Position numbers and translations under genes: made by a program | Shown: positions 44,201 to 55,695 of the stretch, one piece after another | Numbering within the stretch: position 1 is the stretch's first letter | How the letters are laid out: every line of letters begins with the position of its first letter | Source: Stereocaulon alpinum | Taxonomy: Eukaryota; Ascomycota; Lecanoromycetes; Lecanorales; Stereocaulaceae | Reading direction: 5' to 3' | Assembly: GCA_018257865.1 (NCBI GenBank) | Contig: JAEUBA010000005.1 | Coordinates: 674,952 to 738,951, forward strand | Length of the DNA: 64,000 bases | Notes under the pieces: model-generated | What the model was told of the DNA's origin: nothing | Seen by the model: only the letters and a program-made list of their open reading frames with translations | Database searches by the model: none

Positions 44201-46460
44201 TCGCATTGTTGGAAAATTTGGAGCAAATCTAGCGGAAAACCCATCCTCGATCTATCGAATGATACCACCCTTCTGTCCCAAAGGTTCGCAGATGCGTGAA
44301 ATTTATGGGAGAACTCGTGATAATGCTCTTTCTGTTGCCGGAATTTCGTCATCTAATTGGGATGATTGTCTTGCGCGGTTGAATGTGGGGGAAGATGAGA
44401 CGGCTTCCAAAGTCCTCTGCACTGGATCGTACTTTGTCACACTTATCGGAAGCAGTGGCGCTTTGGTTGTTTGGTATGCAGAGTCCTGTGAGGAAGCTAG
44501 AAGGATGAGGCATGGAGAATGGGTCACTATGATGGCTTCCAACAAGTCTGGGACACTGATAGCAACAGCTGGTATACAGACTTTTCGAGTGTGGGAGATT
44601 ACTACTGGGAAGCAGGTGCACCGCCTACCAAAGTCTAGCCAGGCACGTACGATGGCAATTGCCTTTGGTGCTGATGATTCCGAACTATTAATAGGCCGGG
44701 ATGACTTTTCGGTCTCGTGCTATGATCTACTGTCGTTGGAGGAGAAATGGGGCTTCCTAGCTGAAGAGCTCGATGATGTCGACCACAGCTGCCCTAGACT
44801 AATGGCTTTCAGTCCAGACATCGACAAAGTTGCAATAGCGTGCCGCGGGAGACCTGTACTCGTGTGGAATATAACGACGAGAGAGCCCCAGCAACCCAGG
44901 AGATGCATGCGGACCGAGGACCGAGACAAAGATGTGGGCGACGTCTGGATCAGCCCTGAAATAGTAGTTTGGCAGCCAGAAGGGACTTCACTCCTCATTC
45001 TATACCAAGATACTACAGTAGTCGACTGGCGTATCCTCGAAGACGAGCAGGATCAGTACGATCATTTGGGTGCCCGAGAGATGATTATAAGCCAAGATGG
45101 CAGCTTGCTGCTTACTAGTGACTACAAGGGCAGCCTTAGCGTCTGGACTTACCCCCGGCTGAACCTGCTGTATCGACTCCATCACGATGACATTGTTCGG
45201 GATCTGGCCTTTAGCCCTAATGGTCAACGATTCTACGACACTCGTGGCTCTTTTTGCAACGTGTGGGAGCCTGACGTTCTAGTACGCCCAGAACTCGACC
45301 GCGAAGACTCGTCAAGCAATAGCGAGGTGTCTAATTTATCCGAGCCCATCTTTTCTCGTGATGACAGCAGCCGCAGTGAAATAACGGCTTTAGCGTGTGA
45401 TGCTGACGACAAGTTTTACTGTTGTGGAAAAGATGACGGCACCATCAACATCCACGAGATGTCGGAAGGAAAGAAGCTTAGAAAGGTCCACAGTCACGGT
45501 GCAGCGGTCTCGATCATCTCTCTGGCCTGGTCATGTTCCGGCAAATACATTGCTTCGGGAGACGACTCTGGACGGGTGGTTGCAAAGCGACTGGAAAGCA
45601 AAGAGCCTGGTAAATGGGCGGTATATCCAATCTTCGACTTCCGCCTCAGCGAACCAGTCGAACAATTCATTTTCAACCCGAGCGAGAAGTTACTCCTTAT
45701 ATCGACACGCTCAGGTGACAGAGTTTGGAATTTAAGATCCAAAGAAGAGCTATGTCGCCGCAGTTGGCTGTCTCAGAACGGAAGAAGATGGATAAGTCAC
45801 CCACTTGAAGACACTGTTCTCTTGTGGATCGATCCTACAGAGGTGCAGAGGTATGACTGGCAAACATTGACGTGTCTTGAGAAGGACCCAAAATCTCCCA
45901 AACCCGAAACCTCAAAATCCAACATTACTGAACAGAAAGCTGGAACCTCAAGTTCTACTACAGATGAACAGAAAGCACCTGCTCCGACAGAACGACCAGC
46001 GCTTCCACAACATCCCAGCAGACCTAGCGAAGCCCCAGAGAAAGTTTATTGGATTTCGCGGACGAAGAATCGCCGCTACATCATCTGCGAGACACTGCCT
46101 GATACTGGTCACTCTAGGGGCACTTCTGATCGGGGCATGAGACTTGAACTCTTACCTACTTCAGAGCTCGGCTCTAAACATGAAGACAAGGTGGCCCGGC
46201 AACGCCTGGACCAATTGTCAAAGCGAGTTGCGCTTTTGATTGGCAGCTACCAAGACCGAGTGGCGTTCCTCGATCATCAGTACTGGCTCTGTACATGGGA
46301 AATCGACACGGACTTTTCGACCTTAAAACGGCACTTTTTCCTGCCCAAGGATTGGCTGAGCCCTTCCACACTTCAGCTTGCGGCTCTGAACCTGCATGGG
46401 ACTTTCCTGTGCCCCAAGAACGGCGAAGTGGGCATTGTAAGATCCGGTGTTAAGATATGA
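41218..46460 (+). CDS. NLR-type STAND protein: alpha/beta-hydrolase, NACHT, WD-like propeller
   Basis: Five exons (41218-41847, 41905-41955, 42018-42305, 42356-42518, 42574-46460) with introns of 57, 62, 50 and 55 nt give 1672 residues. The N-terminal effector is a DUF676/SesB-type hydrolase: oxyanion loop VHGLGGSS (130-137), nucleophile Ser219 in VAHSMGG and a candidate His346 in NADHHS. The NACHT ATPase has Walker A GPPATGKST (446-454) and Walker B WVVDALDE (548-555). A helical winged region follows (LKMLAWTACASRPLHLDELR, FVRINKSRVSLIHGTARQFL). From about residue 985 a degenerate beta-propeller shows blade ends such as TFRVWEITTGK and VLVWNITTRE, with a Pro/Ser-rich insert near 1500. Such architectures belong to fungal NOD-like receptors linked to heterokaryon incompatibility and microbial sensing, with the repeats as sensor and the hydrolase as effector. 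The start codon is the least certain part. The gene appears intact. Confidence 0.9.
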
Positions 46461-47303
46461 ATTCTTGTAATGAAATGAGACTGACGTGCAGAATCTGCAT
46501 GCAACGCTGGTAACGAAGAACCGAGAAACGATCTAAGAGAATTGCTAGAACGGGGGAGTTGCATTAATGATCAGAGTGATGGTCGATTTAGCGAGGAGTC
46601 ACGGAAAGGATATGGAAATGTCTGTCAGTGTTTCGTACAGTGTCATGTATCAGTCTTATGAACGATTATAGTCTGAAGGACGCGATGGGAGTCTTGGGAA
46701 AATCTTGCATAGGCGGTTACGGGCAAACAAGTCCTACTGACCCTAGCCTAGCACTGATTTATCCTTGCGTAAGATACAATCAGATAATGTTCCACAACAG
46801 CAGCTCTCGAACTAGATACCATCAAAGTATGGAGGCTGGCGTGTCTAGCACTAAAATGGAGATCGGTGACGCCAGATTTACTGAGCATGGCTTTGGAGGA
46901 GGTTCTCCTTCATTGCAAAAATAGCTCGCAGTAGTTTGATTGTAGCCAGAGATGGCGGTCCAGGCGTGCTCATCAGGGACACAAGAAGGTTCATGTTTTC
47001 CTGGGCGGATGGCCCCCCAAGCGCGCCCTTCAGACGTAATCAGCGCCTAATTTACACACGGTAACGAGGATCACCGGACGACCCGGGGGGCCGTTTTCTA
47101 GGGTCCCATGAACTTCTTTGTGTCCCTGACGAGGCGTGCCAGGCAAAGTGATACCGCCCGGGACTTCCCGCGTACGTTGCTTTAGGCGCTTTCTAAGGGA
47201 CCCTGGTCTCTGGCTATGCATGACGTAGTAGACTTTCGCGTTTTCTCGCATTTCCACGAGTGGCTATGATTGACACAACCCGGTCATACGTTGGTTGACC
47301 TGT
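46461..47303. other. Intergenic region between the NLR gene and uve1
   Basis: About 840 bp. The left part is the NLR 3' flank. The right half carries a long imperfect inverted repeat (46954-47158) and the uve1 promoter and leader. Confidence 0.6.
46954..47158. repeat. Imperfect long inverted repeat (hairpin-forming)
   Basis: The core arms, 46973-46995 and 47107-47129, are 23 nt each and pair with about two mismatches (TCAGGGACACAAGAAGG against its complement). Pairing continues outwards with gaps to GGCGGT/ACCGCC at 46954 and 47158, and inwards through GGCCCCCC/GGGGGGCC. It resembles a foldback or MITE-like element. Confidence 0.55.
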
Positions 47304-49821
47304 ATGTTGAGATATGGCACCTGCAGGTGCACCCTGAACTTATCTGTGCCCAGTGCTACCCAATCTGTTCTCCTTGTTCGATCAACTCGCAGCTCGATTC
47401 GCCAGACATCTCTTCCTAGTTGGACCTACAAGTATAGTGCTTTAGCTATGGCGAAGAGGAAGAGCTCTACCTCTGCGAATCAAGCTTTTACCACTACTTC
47501 CGTGCCTATTCAACCACCTAGCTTCTACGATGACCCCGCGCCACCCCCAAAGCGACGGGCAAGCCACCAAAAAGTGTCGCAGCCGAAGCCTGATACTGGT
47601 TCAACGAACCCAGATAAGAATGCGAATGTGCTTGACGGCCCAGAGGCGTTGCGTGCTTCTCCAGATGCAACCGAGCGAGATGAGCGTATGAACTTGGAGG
47701 AAGCTGGAATGGACATTAAGAACCAGGTCAAAGAGGAAGACAACGACTCCCCACTATCCGAGATTTCAGATATTGAACCGCCAGTCGATACGAAGACGGG
47801 TAAAGTTAAAGGCAAGACAGGACCAGCTTTGAAAAAGGAGATCGATGATAAGTCGAAGAAGATGCCTGCGGCCGCCACCAAGGATGCCAAAGTGCCAATG
47901 AAAGAACCGCAGTTTCTGGACCCAGAGGCAGAAGGCGACGAAGAGGCAGATGAGGAGGAGATACTGGCTGCTCTATCTCGACCACCTCCAGTCAATAGCG
48001 ACTATCTGCCTTTGCCATGGAAAGGAAGACTGGGTTATGTAGGAAATATCACTCCATTCTAACGCAGCTTCACTAATGAATCTTAGGCTTGCCTGTGTAC
48101 CTACCTGCGCTTCTCGAATCCACCCGTTTTCAGCTCACGAACTTGCCGCATTGCTTCAATCCTAGAAAATCGTCACCCACTCAGAGACCCAAACGAGCCG
48201 CCTCATGCAACGAAGAACAGGCCCGACAAAGAGCAACCTGCTGATATCGCCCGTGGTCAGGCGTTTGTTGAAAGCCTCGGAAAAGCAAATGCTAAGGATA
48301 TCGTCAAGATGCTCAGGTGGAATGACCGATACGGCATCAAGTTCTTAAGATTGTCCAGCGAGATGTTCCCTTTTGCAAGCCACCCAGAGTACGGCTATAA
48401 GCTTGCACCTTTCGTCTCGGAAGAATTGGCAGAGGCTGGCAGAGTTGCAGCAGAGCTTGGACATAGGTTGACCACTCATCCTGGTCAAGTAAGTGCATCT
48501 CCAGGGACTCTAGTCCATCAGGTCTGACTTCCATCAACAGTACACCCAATTGGGCTCGCCTCGCAAGCCAGTTATTGACAATGCCATTCGGGATCTGGAC
48601 TATCACGCCGAGCTCCTGAGCCTTCTGAAATTACCGCCACAACAGGACAGAGACGCGGTTATGATCTTGCATCTTGGTGGTGTCTTCGGCGATAAAGCAG
48701 CAACTCTCGACCGCTTCCGTGAAAACTATGCAAAACTTCCACAAGGCGTCAAAGACAGGCTGGTGCTCGAGAACGACGACGTCAGCTGGTCTGTACACGA
48801 ACTTCTTCCTCTTTGCGAAGAACTCAACATCCCCATGGTTTTGGACTTCCACCATCACAACATTATCTTCGACTCGGACAAGATTCGTGAAGGCACCAAA
48901 GATATCGTGGACCTCTACCCACGCATACTAGCTACCTGGAGACGAAAGAATATTACGCCAAAGATGCATTACTCCGAGCCTACACCATCCGCCATCACCG
49001 GACGCCAGCGCAGGAAACACAGTCCACGGGTGGCTACTCTCCCACCTTGTCCGCCGGATATGGATCTCATGATCGAAGCAAAGGACAAGGAACAGGCTGT
49101 GTTTGAGCTCATGAGGACTTTTAAGTTACCAGGCTACGACACTTTCAACGACATCATACCTCACGTTCGTAAAGATGACAATAAGCCTATTAAGACACCG
49201 AAGAAGAAGGCGCCGAGAAAGAAGAGGGCTGTCAAAACGGAAGATGAGGATCTTGACGCAGCTGAAGAGGCAATCGAGGCTGAAGAAGATGCGATTCAAG
49301 AGACCATTGCGGAGGACGAGGTAGGCATGGGTGGACCCGAAGGGCGTGTTTACTGGCCGCCTGGAATGGAACATTGGCTTCGACCTATGAAGAAGGTCGT
49401 CAAACCCAAAGCACCAAAAGACGAGACAAAGATGACTCCGGCCCAGAAAAAGAAGGCCGCTGCTGAGGCTGCAAATGAAGGCGCTGAGGTTGAAGAGGAG
49501 GTACAACTCAACGGCATCAAGGAGGAAGCTAATATGGCTGCTACACCCACACCTGCAAATAAGAAGGCCAAGGCTCCAACAAAGCCTACGCCAAAAGCAG
49601 CAACGAAGAAAGCGGCCAATGGCCCTAAGAAAAGCGCGAAGAACGTCCCAACGCCGTCAACATCTGATGATGATGCTGATGAGCATATGTCGGACTTTGA
49701 AGAGCAAGAAACGGAAGTTCCTAAAAAGCGGAAAGTGAATGGTACGGCTGCTGCAAAGAGACAGAGTGGGAGGGCGAAGAAGATGAGCTATGCTGAGGAA
49801 GACGAGGACGAATTAGAGTAA
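47304..49821 (+). CDS. uve1: UV-damage endonuclease UVE1 (UVDE family)
   Basis: Exons 47304-48038, 48087-48488 and 48541-49821 (introns 48 and 52 nt, phase 0) give 805 residues. The catalytic TIM barrel begins at PWKGRLGYACL (about residue 240). It contains FLRLSSEMFPFASHP, ELGHRLTTHPGQYTQLGSPR, HLGGVFGDKAAT, LENDDVSW, MVLDFHHHNI and KMHYSEP, which include the metal-binding His, Glu and Asp residues of Neurospora MUS-18 and fission-yeast Uve1. PPDMDLMIEAKDKEQAV completes the domain. The enzyme nicks DNA 5' to UV photoproducts and other lesions, starting an excision pathway separate from NER. The N-terminal 49 residues (MLRYGTCRC, LLVRSTRSSIRQTS) look like a mitochondrial presequence, and a second ATG at 47448 (MAKRKSS) would give a nuclear form. 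The C-terminal 200 residues are Lys/Glu-rich with nuclear-import-like runs. Confidence 0.95.
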
Positions 49822-49836
49822 TACCTCTTCATCCTT

Positions 49837-49860
49837 TATATATATATATATATATATATA
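49837..49860. repeat. (TA)12 microsatellite at the compartment border
   Basis: Twenty-four bases of alternating T and A begin 16 bp after the uve1 stop codon. From here to the right edge the base composition changes abruptly to AT-rich. Confidence 0.95.
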
Positions 49861-52800
49861 GTATCCCCGAACCTAAGCTAATACATAACTGCCTGCTAAC
49901 TTAGGTACTGCTGCTTTACTCCCCCGCTAACGCCTATTTTATTAATATACTTTCCCTCTACTCCCCTATACTCCCTCGCTACTCTCCCCTGCTCCCTTAT
50001 TACTCCCTTATACTCCCTCTCTACTCCCCTATACTCCCCCTTAACTACTTCCTACTCTTTAGCTACTATTACGTTCTTATAAGTTTAAATAAAAGCGTCT
50101 AGTTAGCCTGTTTTAGATACTAATTAAAGAGGAGCTAGTTATAGCTCTATTAACCGCCTACTATATTATCTTCTACTCTTACCCTCTTACTCTTTTCCTC
50201 TTACTCTTTACCTTTACTTCTAGTTACCTACGTCCTATAGTAACTTATTAGTATACTAAGCGTATTATTATAGATATTATTATCTTATATCTACTCTATA
50301 TATCCCTCTCTCTTTCTCTCTTCGCTATATATACCTTAGTAGCTAGGGTAGTTTTATCTAGTTATAATTCCCCCCTTTACCTTATCTCTAATAGTAAAGA
50401 AGAAGAGGACTATAGTATAATTCTTTAATAATATAAAATTAAATAATTATAAATCTCTAAATAAAGCTAATATTAATAGTAATACGGTTTCTAAGTATAT
50501 TAAGTTTAGTACTAAAGTTAACTATAACTAAATATTAGCCCTTTAGGATAAGTAGGTCTCTATATCTCTCCTTATTACTATAAAGTCCTATAAAATTCTT
50601 ACTAACTATATCTCGTTTTACTAGAATAGATATAAGAGGAGAAACCCTAGCGTAAGCCCCTACTATCTAAAAATAATAAAGTACTTTATAGAGGGTATTA
50701 TACACAGCTACTATACTAGTAAGAAGGAACTATCTATATACTATATACTTTAAAAATAGATAGACTTTAGCGCCGGTTAGAAATAGTAGCCTAGTAATAA
50801 TAAGATTCCTCCTAATATATTAGAGTCTATATTTTTTATTTATACTAAATCTCTAATTTACTCCTCCTTTCTACCTATAGGGGCTAATAATCTTACTAAT
50901 ATATATAAACTAAGCTATATAAGAAGTTTAACCTTTTAATAACTTAGCGAACTTAGTACTTTATAATAGTAAACTACTTCGTTATTATAATTAAATATAT
51001 ATAGATAAAGAATTAGTATTAATATAGATATAGAAGGATCCTTATCTAAGATTATACTACCTATATACTTTTTATCTATTCGTTAGCGCGAGTAGGCGAG
51101 TATTTTAAATTAAATATACGTAGAGGCTCCGGCCGTAGACTATTATATAAGATAAATAGACTAATCCTATAAGGTACTACTAACTAAGAAAGTAGTTAAG
51201 TATCGCGCTTATACTATAAGTAGATAATTAACTTCGTTATCTTTAAGAATAAAAAGGGAGAGGCGGAAATTAGTATATAAGTTATAAGAGACGTAAAAGG
51301 CTTTTTAGAAATACTATATAAAAGGTTACTTTACTATCTAAATCTTCGGGATTATAGTTAAGAGTAATCCTTACTAACTATTATAATATAATTCTAGGCT
51401 ATAGTATAGTATATATAAGGATATAAAGCTACTATTTACGAACTTAGTACTACCTTTAATAGTAATTACCTTAGCGGATAACGCCTTCTAAGACTATAGG
51501 TCTTTTAAAGAGATTAAGGTAATTCTACTACCTATAGATAAGTCTTTATACTATCTTTAAATTAAAAAGGATATACTTTATATACCTTTTTTCTAAATAG
51601 TATCTATAGATAGACCTATAGAAAAGATTTATAAAGTAGGCTTATTTAATAATTAGATAGTAGATCTAAGGTATTACGCTAGGTATAAGGAAAATATTAG
51701 GATATATAATATTTAAAGAGAAGCCCTTATTAAAGCTAATAGTAAGTTCTTAAGGATAAAATATAATTATTAAAATATACTAACTTAGTTAAAGATAATA
51801 GTTACTTAATTACTAAAAGGATAAAATTCGCTAGCTATAATAATATAGATACTTTCTTTAGCTTATATACGCCTAAGTTAAGTATTATAGACGGGATAGT
51901 AAGTTACTAAAATAAAAAACGCTATACTATCTATCTTAAAGGATTTTATAGGCTATTACTCTATTACTATCCTTAGCTATTATAATCGCTACCTATAAAG
52001 GTTAAAGCTAACTTAGATAATTATACTAACTTTATCTCTATTAATAAGGAGATCGAAATACTAGGGGAGAAGCTTTAGGGTATTATATTAGAAGATAAAG
52101 CCTAGCTAGCTTAGGCTTAATAAGAGGAATTATATTAGTAAAAACGCTAGCTTATATCTAAGGAGCTTAGTAAATAGTAGTAGATTTAACTATATAAGAT
52201 TACCTTAACTATAGAGGATAAAGTACCTTAAGTTATAAGTCTACTAAGCTACTTTAACTAAATTCGCTATTTAAATCTACTATATAATTAGCTAGTATCT
52301 TTACTCTTCCTTAATATTCCCCTCTATAGTATATAGGGCCGCAGCGCACTTTAGGATATAATTATATTATATAAAGAAAATCTATAGGTAGCCTATTATC
52401 TAAGCTTACGGCCTATAAATAATTATTACCTTATACCCTAATATATAAGGGATATAGATTAGTTCGTCTACTTCTCCTTTCTAATTTCCTAAATACTTAG
52501 TTATTACGGACTAGCTAACTACCCTTCGATTCTATAGTATTAGTATAGGCGATAGGTAGGAATATATTTATTATTATTATAAGGGTAACCTTAAAAGGAA
52601 ATACGGCTTTACTAAGCTTTATTTTTAGTATAATAAATAGATCGCTAGTAGGACTAGATAGTTTAAGTACTATTAATACTATCTTACCGACCTTAAGATA
52701 CTCTTAGTTTAATATAATCTACTTATCTTCCGCTAGACCCTTACTACTACTAGGTAGTATCTCTTCTATCTCTTTAATTTAAAGCTCTTATTAATAAAAC

Positions 52801-54501
52801 GTTTCTATTAGTTCCTTATTAAATAGAGCTGGAAAGAGTACCTATAAGAATATTTCTAGTATTTTAAAGATAGGTATAACTAATCTATAGAAATAGGTAA
52901 ATATAAGGTAGTTCTATATCCTAATCTATACTATATACTTTCTTTCGACTTAATTTAAGATCTTTAGTATTACTATTAGGATATATACTATATTAAGCGT
53001 ATTAAGCTTAATCTAATTAAAAGGCGCTACCTAATATATTAGTCTTCTCTAAATATAAGGGCTTTTACTAGCGTGAATATTAAGCTAGAGTACTATTATA
53101 ACCTCCTAAATAGGGAAAGTTCTTATAAGTATATTAATAAAATAATAGACTCGCTAATATTTAAGCTATTTAATATTATTATTTATACTAGACTAGTAAG
53201 ACTAAAAGATAAAAATAGCTTTAGTTAAAGTTACTCTCTTCCTTTAATTAACTTAATAGTAAATTAGGAGAAGCGAAGTTTATCTATAGTATCTTTTATA
53301 GGCTCTAAAAGCCCGCTTTTATTAATTAATTAGACCTTAGATAGGACTATACTTAATAATATAACGCTAATATCGTTAGTTATCGCTAACCTTCCTATAT
53401 TAATTAACCTAAGACTACTTAATAAGTCTATTTTACAGCCTACTATTCCCCTATTATAATATAAGATAGTTCTATATTTATAATTAGAAATTTAGCTATA
53501 TAAGACTACTATAGCCCTTTAAGTAATTTAGAGCTAAAGGTATACTTTATTAACCTATAGAGCGGGATAAGAGATTTCGTAGCCCTAGTTCTAACTAGGC
53601 CTAATAAGATAGAAAAATTAAGTATATTATATTTATTAACTACTTAAGCCTCTTATCTATATATATAATATATTTATAGTACTAACTTCTAGCTAGGGTA
53701 CCTACTTCTAGATATAATATTAACTTCTAGCTAGGGTATCTATTATTAGCTACCTACTTATATTAATTATTAATAATATATATAAAGTCGAAGCGACCCC
53801 CCTTTATATTATAGCCTTATTCGACTTATCTCTCTATAACTTATCCTAATAATTTTAACTTTAATACCTTTCTTAAATAAACCGGCCTAAGAGGTATAGG
53901 ATATTATTATATAGAATTTATTATTACTATTCGCTTTAAATATATCCCTAATCTTTTATTTTTAGCTTCGTTTAGTATAGTATAAGTATATATAAGTATA
54001 GGACTTAATATTCTAAAGTTAGGAATAGCTTAATAAAGTAGAGTACTAATATATTAACCCCGTTTTAATAGGCTATAACTTAGAAAAGTGCTACTATAGT
54101 TCCTAAAGAAAGGGAGGTAAGGAGAATTATCTAATACTTTAGCCTAGTAATATATTAGGAGATTTTACTACTTAGAGTAAGGAACTACGTTAGTTATTCT
54201 TCTCCTATCTTAAACTATATAACTTTAATAAGGCTACTAAAGAAGTCTATATTAGCTATAGGCTAGTCGTTAATATTAAGGCTATCCTTAATAATCCGGA
54301 GATTTTAATACTAGTAGACTTAAAAAAACTATTTTCTACTAGTAGCGGCTATCTAGAAGAAAGGTATTTATTTTAGTAGTATTATAATTATACCCTTAGA
54401 TAACTTAAATATAATAAGATTACTAGTATTAATAGAAAAGTAAAGCGATTATCTTAGGTAGATAATATATATTATCTTATCTTATTATAATCTAATATAT
54501 A
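49861..54501. other. RIP-mutated DNA without identifiable element
   Basis: About 4.6 kb of TA-rich sequence. Codon-like stretches broken mainly by TAG and TAA suggest former coding DNA, but no motif is clear enough to name a family. A partly duplicated motif (TTCTAGCTAGGGTA) occurs near 53688 and 53731. Confidence 0.5.
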
Positions 54502-55171
54502 GGCTAGCGATAGAGATACACCTGTACGCGGTACTAGCTACGAACCTGAATACCTATTTAGAGCTAAGATATCTCCCCTAATATATTATAGGTTAAATAA
54601 TATTAAGACGTCGCGTAGTTACTAAGAACTCTATATAGAGTTTTTTAGGTAATACGATAATACCTACCCTAACTCTACTATAACTATTATACCTCCCCTA
54701 CGATCGAGACTAGACAGTAAGAATTAGTATTAGGTATAGTATCTCAGCCTAATAAATAAAGAGTATAGGTAATACCTACCTAGCCGTTAATTTAAAAAAT
54801 CTAATATCTACGTACGCTTAATACGTATCTACTAGTTAAGACTAACGCGTAGTCTATCTTAGGGGAAGGCTAGGGTTATAGGTATATAGGACTAAGAGAA
54901 GGATATACTAAGTTATAAATTAAAAGGTATATTTTAGAAAAGGACGGCCCCTATCTAAGTAGCTAGGCGAGCCTTTAGTATAAGTAGCGCCGTATAACTA
55001 TAATTATAAGCTAAAGGGTTAGCTCCCCCCTAAAGTAAAGTATATAAGGATAGAAGTAAGTACTATCTAATATAACCAGCGGGATATTATACTATCTAAT
55101 TCTTTATATAAGTATAGGCCTCCTAGGCGGTATATATAGCTTCCCCCCTTTCTCGTATCCTTAACTAGTAA
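54502..55171 (+). repeat. Direct repeat, copy 1 (670 bp)
   Basis: This segment matches 63331-64000 at a constant offset of 8829 bp, with no net length difference. The differences I compared by eye are all C/T or G/A transitions. The frame through its first 60 codons in copy 1 has no stop except TAG or TAA, so it may be former coding sequence or a long terminal repeat. The family is not identified. Confidence 0.8.
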
Positions 55172-55487
55172 ACTACCGAATAGCCAAATCCAGTACTACT
55201 ACGGATACTAATAAATACTACTAATCAGCGCTAATAACTTAAACCCTTACGGGACGGCTATATACCCCCTCCTCCCCCCCCCCTATATTAATATAGTAAA
55301 GGTTAAAGAAAGTTATAAAGCGCTTAGCGCTATAATAAAGTTGAAGGATATAGAAGAATACAGTAGGGTCCTTAAGAGCTAAGTATAGTATAAAGGGCGT
55401 ATATTATAGTTAGTATTAGAAATAATATTATAGAGCGCTTAGTATAATATTAAAGAATACAGTTAAGAGTTACTGGTATTAAGGAGG

Positions 55488-55695
55488 CCTAGGGTATAAT
55501 CCCTAGACCAAAAGTAATTATATCGTTAAGGATAAGCGGGAGTTTTTATCTAAGCACTATACTATAGTTTCTCTTACGGCTAGGAAAGGCACACTACGTA
55601 TACCATCTACTAGTTTTACAAATAATATAATAGAACACCCTCATTAGTATATATAGATACTAGAATAGGCGTATAAACCAATCAATCAATCAATC
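55488..55695 (+). repeat. Left inverted repeat of the 2.46-kb element
   Basis: 208 bp. It reads from CCTAGGGTATAATCCC to the (AATC)n run and pairs with 57742-57944. Confidence 0.8.

Noticed and set aside
49126..49619. Antisense frames within uve1 exon 3
   Set aside because: They arise from the Lys/Ala/Glu-rich low-complexity coding sequence on the other strand.
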